A stretch of DNA of 64,000 nucleotides from Nelumbo lutea (Eukaryota > Streptophyta > Magnoliopsida > Proteales > Nelumbonaceae): NCBI GenBank assembly GCA_022828595.1, contig JAKGHH010000001.1, forward strand, positions 136,977,017 to 137,041,016, written 5' to 3'. Positions 12,601 through 24,600 of the stretch are shown here, in pieces. The notes beneath the pieces were generated by a model, which searched no databases, was not told where the DNA came from, and worked only from the letters and a program-made list of their open reading frames with translations. Each line of letters begins with the position of its first letter. The first letter of the stretch is position 1. A program made the translations under genes and the position numbers.

Positions 12601-15600
12601 CTACGCCATCTTCAGTGGGAGCAGTCTTTGGATCCTTCCTTGGGCGTGAACACCTTCGTTGGGGGATACTATTTCTCCGTATCAGGTATAATCCTCTCCT
12701 ACTCCTTTTGGTTTAGATCTGGTTCAGTTTATAGCTCAAGAATGATCCTTGAAAATATGATTTTCTAAAATAGGAAATGCGATTCCCAGTTGAAGGGAGA
12801 GAAAAATTTTTTAAATTCGCCCCCTTATTCCGCAATCTTTGTGCGTCCATTCGATGGATCTCTCATCCCTTCAGTAGCATTTCCAATCACACTCTGTAAG
12901 AGGATATTTTTTATATTTTTGATAATCAACAATAACAGAAACTTTCATTAAAGAGGGAATAAAATAAGAAATACAAGACAAGGGTGGGTTCCTAGGAGTG
13001 CAAATATGCTAGCCGATAAGTTGGCAAGAAATGGGGTTAGGAAGAGATATTTTGGACGGGATGCCCAGGGCCAGGCTATAATTTGTAAGGTCCTTCTTGT
13101 TTCTTGTTTCTGCCTTCTCTGTAATGGGAAGAGGATCCCCCCTAGAGAGATGAGAATTAGGGAAAGATCTGAGAATATCCACCATATTTTTATGCATGTA
13201 ACCTGTTTTTTTTTTTTTTTTTGAAAGTAAAGGTATTGTGTTAATATCAAAAGAGGAAGAGGATTCCTCAAAGCTTATGCAGAGCAATCAAAAGAGGGAG
13301 AGGATTCCAGAGGTATCCCTTATCAATGGTGAGGATCTTGTCTTTGAATTCCTTTGCAGAAAGGGACCAAGAATTTAAAAGAAAGGCTACTCTTTCATGC
13401 AAAGCTTCCAAAAATGACTCCTTGCCTTCAAAAGCTCATTAACTTTTCTTATTTTTCCTTTGGAATTTCAACCAAGGGAAAATTTTCATTGGCAATTAAC
13501 AGGTGAAGGAATATACCATGAGAAATCAAAAGCCCAAATTAAGTGAAGTGAAGGAAACAAAAACCAAACAATAACTGCAAAGTATCCCTATTCCAGCAAT
13601 TCCACCAAAGCATCAATAGAACTTGGAACTCATAAGAACAAATTATTCAATTTGGATACAAAAGTTTGTCTCTCCAAGGAGAAGGAAAGGACACATAGAC
13701 TCTTCAACAAAACCCTAAAATCAAAGCACTAGCATTGTTTCAAACCACCCCCCCCCCTCCCCAGGTAAAGAAAAAAAAAAAACACCACAAAATTGTCAAG
13801 ACCAAGGAGAAAAAGTGATCTCAAGATTAGTTAGGCTAACTACCCAAATCAAAACAGGCCATTATGCCCATGTTTACATGATCTCTCTTGTTCTAAGAGA
13901 ATCTTAAACTCCACATTCTACCATATTTCAAGAGAACCTTGCAAACAAGGTCAGGTCAGCAGTTTTGATTGGGAGATGTAGTTCAAAGTCTGCTCTGCAA
14001 AGCCTGGCCTCTTTTGAAAATGAATTATTTCTCATTTTCTTTTGCACATCCAACAAAACTGAATGATAGCAGTCACATCCCCAACTTGAGAGACAGCAAG
14101 AGAGAAAATGGAAGCATGAGCTAGTGTGAAAGCTTTTGAGCCAGAGCTTGGAGGAGGATAAAAGGCCATTGCATGCTGGTATACACAATCATTTTTCAAT
14201 ACAAGTGTGCAGCTTTAGTTGAACCTTGGCAAGGATACAATGCTAAAATGCTCCATCTAAGAAAAAAGAAGATATTCATTTAAACGAAAGAAGCATCTGG
14301 ACTGTTGCAATCCTTTCAGAAGGTATTAATCACACCATATCACTGCAATCAAGTAGAACAATATGGGTTGTAACACAGATATCTATACTATGTTGTGTAT
14401 TGATCCAAGATCTCATACAAATAATGAGAGTACAGTTGCAGATATCTTAAACTTTTTTTGGTAATAAATAAAAACAAAATTTATTAATAGAAAAAAAAAG
14501 AGTACATCAAACAGTGATGAGGTATCACCATAGATACAAAGCCACAAAAGAGAACACTCAATGGAAAAAGAAAAGAAGTACAAAAGCCAAAAACATGAGA
14601 AACTTTAAGCCAATTCCAAAATGTTCCAAAATCCAAAACCAAGGTCTTTTTTTGTGATTCCTTCAAACTCTGGGAAAATGAGCACCCAGTGCATTATCCT
14701 TTTAGTGCATAATAAGGTGATAAGGTCCCTTGCTCAAGCCTTCTCTTCAAAAATTCCCCCGTCTTTCTTTCCATAGTTCCCAACAGACAGCAAAAGGAAC
14801 GCAGCTCCAAATAATCTTTGCCTTGACATTTCCACTAACACTTGGCCAATTGGAGAAAAGGAACGCACCTCCAATTAGTCTTGAATAGACCAAAGAAGAA
14901 ACCACATAAGAACTTTGAGTAGGGGCACTCAAAAAACAAATGATAGACATTATCCTCAGTTTTGAACATGATTTAATGTCAAAATGTTGCCTAATGCAAC
15001 TAACCATGAGAAAGCTTCCACCCTTGGAGGGACAGGGTTTCCCCAAATTCCTCTTAGGTCTGGGATACCTTCATAACCTTGAAAAAGCCTTGTAAAAAGA
15101 TTTGACTGAGAACAAACCATTTCAAGACTCTTTCCACCCTCTTGAATCTTTCCTTTCTACCTTTTTTTCAGTTGATTGATGTCTTGCAAGTAGACCCACA
15201 CACTCTTGAATTTCCCAATCAAAGACAGATCTCCTGAACTTTGGGCACCACAGAGCTCTACCTTGAATAATCTCAAAATTCTCCACAACATAGCTATTTT
15301 TCATCTCCAACCTATACACCTGAGGACAAAGATCACAAAACTTTCCAATACCCAGCCAATCATCTTCCCAGAATTTGATTGTTGATCCATCACCAACCTT
15401 GAAGGATACAAGGTTGAGAAAAGCTGATTGGAAGTACATAATTGCTTTCCAATTCACCTCTCTAGCATCCCACCCAAATCCAATCACCTCATATTTACAA
15501 ACCACCACCCTCCTCCAAAGAGCCTCCCTCTCCAAACCAAATCTCCACAACCATTTCCCCGAAAAAGCTTTATTGAACTTCTTCAATCTTCTTATTCCTA

Positions 15601-18600
15601 GTCCTTTGTCTTTCTTATCCTTGCAAACCTCATCCCACTTAACTAAGTGGAATTTCTTTCTGATCCCTTTAACTCCCATAAGAACTCCTGCATTTTTTTC
15701 AATTATCAGGGAAGTTAGGGCTTTTAACAGTGAATGGTAAGATACTATGAGATTAGACAACACCCTCTTAATAAGAGTTATCCTACCACCAACAGAAAGA
15801 TACTTCCCCTTCCAAAATGGTAGTCTTTAATCTATTCTATCAAGAACCAGCTTCCATGTTGAAGAAATCTAATATTTTGCACCAATAGGGAGACCCAAAT
15901 AAGTATAAGGGAACTCCCCCACCAAGCACTCTAAGGTAGTTGCATAGTCTTCCAAGAGAGACTTAGAAATATCACCCACCCCAATCATCACACTCTTTTT
16001 CAAGTTGATTTTTTGTTCTACTAGCATTTAATAGAAATTGAGGATTATCTTAGATTCAGCACTTGCACAGACGAGGCATCCAAAAATATCTGAGTGTCAT
16101 CAGCAAATTGAAGAAGAACAATGGAGACTCCACTTCTACCTTCTTTAAATCCTTCAAACATCCCAACTTCTGCTCCTTTGCACAACAAACAAACTTAAAA
16201 CGTCTGCCACCAGAACAAATAACAAGGGGGATAAAGGATCTCCTTGTCTTATGCTCCTTTGGGCTTGAAAAAGATGTATGGGTGAACCATTAACAACGAC
16301 TGAAAAAGAGACTGAGTAAATGCACGCAAACATCCCGCTTCTCCATCTTCCCCCAAAGCCCATCCTAGACAAAACATCTTCTGAAAACCCCACTCTGCAT
16401 GGTCATACGCCTTTTCAATATCAATCTTGCAAACTAAACCTTGTTGTCCACTATTCAGTCTTGAATCAACACATTCACTTGCAATCATCACTCCATTAAG
16501 AATAGGCCTACCTTCCACAAACGCCATTTGGGTTGGACCCACAACTTCATGAAGAACTGATCTTAGACTTCTAGAAAGCACCTTAGCAATGATTTTATAT
16601 GGAATGAGGTCAAGCTGATTGGTTTAAATTCCTTGACTCTAGATGCCCCTTCCACTTTCAGGATTAGAGATTTGAAAGCTCCATTTGCACTCCTCTGCAC
16701 CGACTTTTCCAACCAAAATTCATACATCATTCCCATTACATCCTCTCACATGCCAGAAGTTCTTGAAGAAACAAAGATTGAAACCATCAGGACCTGGAGC
16801 CTTGTCACCCTTCATGATACTTATTGCTTCCCAAACTTCCTTCTCATCAAATTGTTTTTCCAACCAGTCTCTCAATCCCTCCCTAATCATTCCAAGCTGT
16901 AAATCTCCCAAGAATACCTTTCGATTTGGGCCTGCCTTGTACAAATTGATGTAGAAGTTCCTAATTTCCTCCATCACTTCTTTTGGGTCATCAATGACTC
17001 TGTTTCCCCCCCTTCAATCTAGAGATGAAGTTTCTTCTCCTCCTACCTCTTGTTAGTGCATGGAAGAATGTTGTATTTTTATGTCCCTCCTTTAGCCAAA
17101 TTGCTCTTGATTTCTGCTCCACATGACTTCATGTGAATCACATCCAAAATTTCCTCTCTCACACTTTCTTTCTCCCTTTTGCCTTCCCTAGAGAGCACAT
17201 CACTTTCCTCTAATCTCTCCAATTCTGCCATTTTTCTAAGAATCTCAGCTTTTTATTTGAGATGTTCCCAAAACCTCCCTATTCCAAACTCCCAAATCTT
17301 CCTTTAGAGCCATAATAGGCTTCCTCATCAGAATGTAACCTGCCCTTCCTTTAAAATGATAACTTCTCCACAAAGGCAACATAAGGAGGATGTTTAAGCC
17401 ACATGTTTTCAAATCTAAAAGGTTTTGGCCCATCAGGTTTGTGGAATTTTCTCAAGAGGATAGGTTTATGATCCAACAAAGCCAAAGTAATGGTTTCCTG
17501 AACCAAGTCAGAAAAATTTTCCTCCCATTCTCCATTACAAAGGAATCTATCTAGTCTCCTTAAAATAGGTGGGTCTTGACCATTCAACCAAGTAAAACCA
17601 GATGCCAATCTACTACAATCAATCAGCCCATTCCTTCTTATAAACTCCCTGAAACTCCTCATAGCCCTGGAAACCCTATTGTCCCTTCCCCCTTTCCTCT
17701 CACTCAGTGACAGACATTAACACCCCCCCCCCCCCGCACACACACACACACAATCAACTCCCTCCAATTCCTCCCATAGCTCTTCCTTACCCCCTCCCTT
17801 GTAGGTCCATAAACATTTAAACCAGCACCCCACAATTCAGTCCCAAGTTATCCAGCACCACTTAAAACAGAATGCGACTTCTGAAAAAAAAAAAAAAAGA
17901 CACCTTAGCCCACACTTCAGAATCCCAAATCACCACTAATCCCCCCAAAACCCCACAGCTTCACAAACAACCCACACAAATTTTGGAAGACACTCTAAAA
18001 TTCAAACAAACATTGGTTAGAAACAGAAGATCAAATAATTGACAAAAAAAATACATATAACTGAAATTAGAAAATAAATATGCAAGCCATAAATAACTCA
18101 TACCTGGTTAATAAATCTCTTGTGAAATTGTTGTGACAGAAGATTGGCATCAATCTGCAATGGAGTATATACAAGTGATATTAGCTCCCATAAAACATGC
18201 CAAGTGGGTAATAGACAAAAATAGTTGTAGGCAAATGGGCATCACTAGGGGTGAATTCAAGCCAAACCAAGCTGAATATCTGGCTATTCAAGCTCGGTTC
18301 GCCAAAACACTATGAAGCTCGAACTCGAGCTTGATTCAAGCTAGAGATTTGAGCACGAATTCAGATTGACTTGAAAACTCATAAGTTCAAGCTTGGCTCG
18401 GCTCAAGCTTGACTGTAAGCCAAACTTCCTATAAAAACAAAAAACTATACATATAAAAAATATATTTTTAATTTTACATGTAAAAAAATAGCAATTATAA
18501 AAACTAGATATTATTATACACATAAAAAATTATACATACTATTAAAAAACTAGATATTATTATACACATATATATACAACTATTAAAAGTGTGAATGAGG

Positions 18601-21600
18601 TCTAGATTCTGGATTTTTTTAACTAAAAATACCCTTATTTTTTGAACTTGGTTTCCCTATAATATGAGGGCAAAACACATAATAAGAATTACTACTTTTA
18701 TTAAATTCAATATATTCCCCATCATTAACAGTTATATTTAAGGTATTAACTCCTACTTATTTTCATTAAATCTTATATTTAAAGCACATTAAATAAATGA
18801 GATTTGTGGATTTTTCTTGACTAAAAACACCTCTATTTATGAAATTGAGGTCCCTCTTTAACTGTGTGGACAAAATATGTACTTTAAAGTACTATTAAAT
18901 TCCCTTTCATTAAGGTATTAATTCTCATTCTCTCCTTACATACTTAATTATAGGTACTTTTATTTCTCACTAGTAAATTCTACAAATGAAATCTATATCC
19001 ACTATTTTTAACCAATGTTCTCATTGTTAAATAATAAAAAATTAAAAATAAATATAAATATTACAAACATTATAAAAAATTGTGAAAAAAATAGGCACAT
19101 CTCTAATATTATCTATTTATCATATCAAATAACAGCAAGTATGCTAAATAAAAGTATTTTTATTCAATGAAAATGAATTAATGAAATACAAGATTTAAAA
19201 TTGACCCAAAAACAAAACCATTTTCCTATTCAAGTGGTAGTAGTCAATGGTTCAACCTTTTAGGTCAAATGGATCAACCTATGATATCATAAATAAATAA
19301 TAAAAACTTCAAAAAGGATAGAGACACAAAAATTGTTAAAAACATAGAAATTTTGTAAAACAACATTTGGGTGCATCTCTAATATTATGTATTCATCATA
19401 ATAAACAACAAGTGTGATAGATAAGATTTATTTTTATTAATGATAGAAATAGAATTAAAAAATAAACTAACATAAAATGAAAATTGTTTTTGCATCTAAT
19501 TGACAATCAATGGTCCATAGAGAGGCAAATTAAGTAGGATTAACTAGAACTCAAATTGATCCTAATTTTAGACAAGCTAACTTCGATTTTCAATCCTTGA
19601 TTTAGGAATAATGTTGTATGCCCTTAGGTCCAATCAGAATGATGTACATTATGACATTTTATTGTAAATGAATAAAGTACATATTTGATTCATGTTATTA
19701 TGGTGTAATGAGACTTGTGTTAGTTTAGAATCTTCACAGCCATTGGATAGATCTGAGAAGATTTATCCTACCAAGGTTGACACTGATGTGCCGCCAAGTT
19801 GGTTAGGGTAGCTTGTCTCAACTGCCAAGGTGAGACCTGAGGTATATGCAATGTGGGTTTTCTTGAAACCCTGAACTGGACCAAAATTCCAATATTGCCC
19901 TGAACCTTGGAGATAGATGGGCAAAACTGGAATGTTACACCTGACCCCTAGACTCGATTATGATACTGCACTAGGTGTCGGATTGGGCTGTGTTTGATAT
20001 GCCAATCAGTGAGATCCTTAGTGGGGGTCAAAACCTGGGTATGTTGGGACTGTCCGAGAATTCATCTGAGTGGGTGATCATAGTGACAGGATCAGCCCCT
20101 TTGTTGGACAAAATGAATGATCGGGGATGCACTCTCTCTGATGGAAACCAAAGCTGCCATCAACCGATTTCAACCGTTGAAATTTGTTTTGCAAAATATA
20201 TTTATATAGAGATATAAATATATATTATGGTTTCAAAATGTTTGCAAAAGGTTTTAATTCCCGGGATCTATGAGTAGAGAGTGCAACACTGTACTTTGCA
20301 ACCGAGGGAGAGGTCCTCTCTTGTTGGGCAGTGTTTAATCATTATGGGCTAAGAGGTTAAGTGTAAAACCATTGAGGGTAATACCTGATGGGCTAATCTT
20401 GCATCTGCCCACAGTCCATGGGTCTTTTATAAGGTGGCTTGACCCAAGGACCATTTAGTGTAAATGTTGGACCCATTAAGAGCCCATGGTGATGAACTTA
20501 GGGGTTCACTGGGGTTCACTGGGGTTTATTAGGGGTTTACTGGGGTTCACTAGGGTTTATTAAGAGCCCATTAAGACCAAATAGTCTTTGGTCTTCTCCT
20601 TGGGCGTGAAAACTTTCACTGGGGGTTTATTATTACTCCATATCAGGTATATCCCTCTACTCCCTTTTGATTTCATATCTGGTCCGGTTTGGTTTCAAGA
20701 TTGATCCTTGAAAATGCAGTTTTCTAAAACAGGGAATGTAATTTCCACATGGGAGAGAGAAAAATTTTGGAAATTTCACCCAACCTTCCTATAGGGTTCG
20801 GCCATCCATATGATAGATCTCTCATCCCTTCACCTAGGCCTAGGCTCAAAAGGTTTGGGCGTTTTATTTTTTGGGTTGAGCTAAGCCTATCCCTTCGGTA
20901 GCTAAAGCCAAGCTTGATTATACACATACAATAAATACATATATAGCAAATATTTGCATACATGCATGTATATGCAATTATACACATACATTTTATATCA
21001 AATTTTATCATGAGGCTAATTGATAGACCCAGGTGCATCAAATTTCAATGCAAGTTAGGCCCATGTTGGATAAATTGGGCTTGACTTTGGTCTTGAAGCC
21101 TTAGGTCCAATGCATAGGGTTGGGCCTAGGTTAAGCTTAAATTCAGCCCAACCTACTTGGCTTGCACCATAATGGTCCAATTGTTTGGGTAAATGGGTTA
21201 ACCAATGATGTCATAATTAAATAATAAAATTTTAAAAATAGATAAAAACATAAAATTTATAGAAATTTTTGACATATCTAAGATATTATAAACTTATCAT
21301 TTCAAACAAAAATAAGTGTGATAAACAAAAAATATTTTCAGAATTAATTATGTAAATGGAACAAAGAACTTAAAGTTACCCAAAAATGAGATTGATTTCT
21401 TTCAAGTCAAATAGGCCATCACATGATGTCATAATTATATAATAAAAAATAAAAAAAAAAGATAGAAATAAAAAATATAAAAAACACAAAAAATTGTCAA
21501 CAAAAGTTTTGTACATCTCTAATATTCTATATTTATCATAATAAAAAAATAAATATGATAAATTAGAAGTATTTTTATTAACAATGAAAATGAAATATAA

Positions 21601-24600
21601 ATTTTAAATTCACTAGCACACCATGCTTCGATTATTATCCTTTTTAAATGGTTCTAATAAGGATATTAAAATTATTAATGTTATCTGAAATTGCCACGTG
21701 TAATGTATATATGCCTTACGATCTGAGCTTTATTAGGCTAGAGCTCACCACAAAGCTCAGTTTAGACTAAGCCAAAAGCTTGTGCAAAGCTCGATTTGTG
21801 TCCACCCCAAGGAATCACTCTCCACAAAAAACCAATTATATAACTCATTTAGGCTCAAGTATCAGAAATATCACAAGGTACAACCTATCCAATGAAAAGG
21901 CTTACCTGTTCACTTTTAGTCCCTTTCTTCACAAACTCCAACTCCAATGTAAGCAATGCTAGGTTGAAACCGTCAGGTGGAATAAATCTAGGTAATATGG
22001 TACCATTGGAAAATTACAAAAAAAGCATGAAGAACACATAAAATACATCTAAAAGAAAAAACCCAAGGCCCAATCATCTAACCTGCTAGCAGATACTGTG
22101 TCCCCAGTAGAAACTCTTGCATACCTTCGTTGGATGGCATTTAATGCAATATTACCATCATGTATACTTTCATGTGCAGTATGTATTAGTTAAGGGTCCA
22201 AAAAATGTGAACTCCTTCAAAAACAGACACCAGCCAACCATTCTTAAATTGTTTAAAAATTTTGGTGTTGTATAAAAATTCCTACCACGAAATTTGTAGT
22301 TATTGACCAAAAAAATAATTACCACCACATCAGAGGGGCAAGAGGAGCAATTTTTTCCACTCAATATCAAAAGAGGAATACACTTGCAAGAAAATCAATG
22401 TTTTGACCTAAAAAAATAAATAGCATGCAAAATAATAATAACCAAAGAATATTATAAGTGAATTATAATTTCAACTTCAAAAAAATATATACAAATGAAC
22501 CAACACCTTGAAAAGGAAGTGCAACAGTGCCTCATGGATCCCCCGGGACATGAAGCCTATAACTCAAGTACCAATGAGCATGTGGAACTTTTCTTATTGA
22601 CAAAAAATGCCGCTATTTTTTAATTTGGTTCTCTTTGATTGTGAGGGCAGAAAAAGGCAATTAATTTGAACTACTACTTTTCACTTCATTCAATTCCCTT
22701 TCATTAAGTCTTATATTGGAGGTATTAACTCCAATTCTTTCTCATTAAAATCCTATACTTAAGGTGTTTTTTACCAATAGATTCTACCAATTAGATCTAT
22801 ATCTAATACTTTTAACAATTTAAAACCCATGTTTTTTAGAACTGACCCAAAACTAAACCATTATTTCTTCCATGTGGCAAGGAAACAATTCAACCATTCG
22901 GGTGAAATTGGCCAACCCATGATACAATAGCTAAATAATGAATTTTTTTAAAATAGAGATAAATACAAAAATTAAAAAAAAAGCAAATAAAATGGGCACA
23001 TCTATAATATTTTTCATTAATCATATCAAAGAAAAATAAATGTGATAAACATTATTTTTATTGATAATAGAAATGAAATACATTGATGCAAAATTTAAAA
23101 TTCCCCTTCTTAATGAAATTGGTTTTGTTATTGATTAAAAAATTGCTTTTCTGTTTGGTGACAAGTCAATAGTTCTCCTTTCAAGCCAAATGTGTCAACC
23201 CTTGATGTCATAATTAAATAATAAAAAATATAATATATAAAAATATAGAAAAATACAGAAAAAAATCTTGAAATTTTGTAAAAAACAAATAAGTGTGATA
23301 AATAAGAATTTTTTTATCAATGTTGAGAGAACTAGACCGGGCATAGAACCAGAGAAAGGAGAGGTTCAAGGGTCAGAGGTTTGATCGGGGCCAAATCGAA
23401 GGTCGAACCCTGATGATGTGGCATATACATATATATACTATGAGTCATATAAATACTATATATAATATATTTTACAACTTTTAATATACATAAATATGGT
23501 GGATGGAAGGTAAGTTTCTTAATTTTTAAAACAAATGACTACGGTTCAAACCTTTTAATTTACATTTACTTTAAAATACGTGCATAATAATGTAATATGA
23601 ACAAAAAAGAGTCATTAATTAGCATTAAGTAAAGAGGTGGATTAGTAGTAATTAAGTAATCTGTAAAAATAAGAGGTCTTGGGTTCCAATCTTGTTAACA
23701 ACATTTTAAAATTTCACTTATGTATAGACCTGGGTAGTTTCATGAAACCAAGACTGGTTCACCAATTTTCTGGTTAAACCGGCCAGTCAGCCGATTTTCA
23801 CCTGGTTTGAGTAATTCTGATTATTGGGGTGTAACTGAACCGGTTAGTGCCGTGGGTCATGGTTCAACCGGTTCGATCGGTCAGTTCGATCTGGTTTTCT
23901 AAGCACAGGTTTTTACACATAGAAATATAAAAAAAAATGTAGAAAATTTTGGAGACATATTATTACTACTATTATCACATCCAAACTTGCCACGTGCAAA
24001 GCACATACACATTTGCTAGTAAATTATAAAAATGTGAAAGAGGAAAGCAAAATACTCACATTAATTTTATCAATAATTGTTGCATTAACAATGAAAGTGT
24101 AATAATGAGAGTGAGAGGGGCCTTGGTGTCTAGGGGAGACTTCAATCTTTAAGGTCTTCAAGGGAAACAAACAACTCAAACCAAGGTATTACTATCATCA
24201 TGAGGAAGTTTAAAAATCTAAATGAATCCTTTGAGCTAAAGGAACCCCCTCTATTACAAGTTGAGTTCACTTCATCAAACTTTCAAACCAACCCAATCTA
24301 CTCCAAAGTCCAAACTAAATAGGTTGTTGATTTTAAGAGGAAGTTGAAAGCCTTAAAAGGGAATTTAAAAGATTGGAATAAGAATCATTTTGGAAGAATT
24401 GAAGAAGCTCAAGAGAGAATCACTTCTAGGATAGAGTTGAACAAAAAGAAACATTTGAGAGAATTTAGTGAGGAAGAAAGAATAGAGCGTTAGAAGTTGA
24501 AGGTGGAGTTGGAAGATCTTTTAAGAAAAGTAAGAATTTTCTAGGAGACAAAAGTCAAGATGTAAATGGATTTAGGAGGGGACTGAAATACGAGATTTTT

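Larger units (their letters stand above)
3371..12873 (+). mobile_element. Complete Ty1/copia LTR retrotransposon, decayed
   Basis: Two LTRs (1,912 and 1,938 bp) begin TGTTAGACAG and end CCCTTCA. The element is flanked by the 5-bp target duplication GTAGC (3366-3370, 12874-12878). The order is LTR, PBS, long leader, gag, protease, integrase, RT, RNase H, PPT, LTR. Integrase before RT is the copia order. Many stops and frameshifts make it non-autonomous. It sits in NSF intron 4, antisense to NSF. By eye the first ~230 bases of the two LTRs differ at about one base in ten, so the insertion is old. Confidence 0.95.
1390..18103 (-). other. NSF intron 4, 16.7 kb, filled with mobile DNA
   Basis: The intron between exons 5 and 4 on the minus strand. 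It contains two small hAT-type MITEs, a complete copia element and LINE remnants, listed separately. Outside these (1390-1945, 2253-3062, 17736-18103) the sequence is AT-rich, with a GA microsatellite at about 2645-2668 and nothing else recognised. Confidence 0.85.
18247..21810. mobile_element. Possible composite hAT-like element
   Basis: Left end AGGGGTGAATTCAAGCC and right end GTGTCCACCCCAA are inverted relatives; both are followed inwards by AAGCTC-rich sequence. No transposase was seen. A clean target duplication could not be settled (GCATCACT left and GAATCACT right are offset by two bases), so these could be two separate elements of one family. Confidence 0.4.
18155..21905 (-). other. 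NSF intron 3, 3.75 kb
   Basis: Almost the whole intron lies between matching inverted ends (18247 and 21810, separate entry) and contains a solo copia LTR. 18600-19560 and 21170-21620 hold copies of an AT-rich repeat family. Confidence 0.85.
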
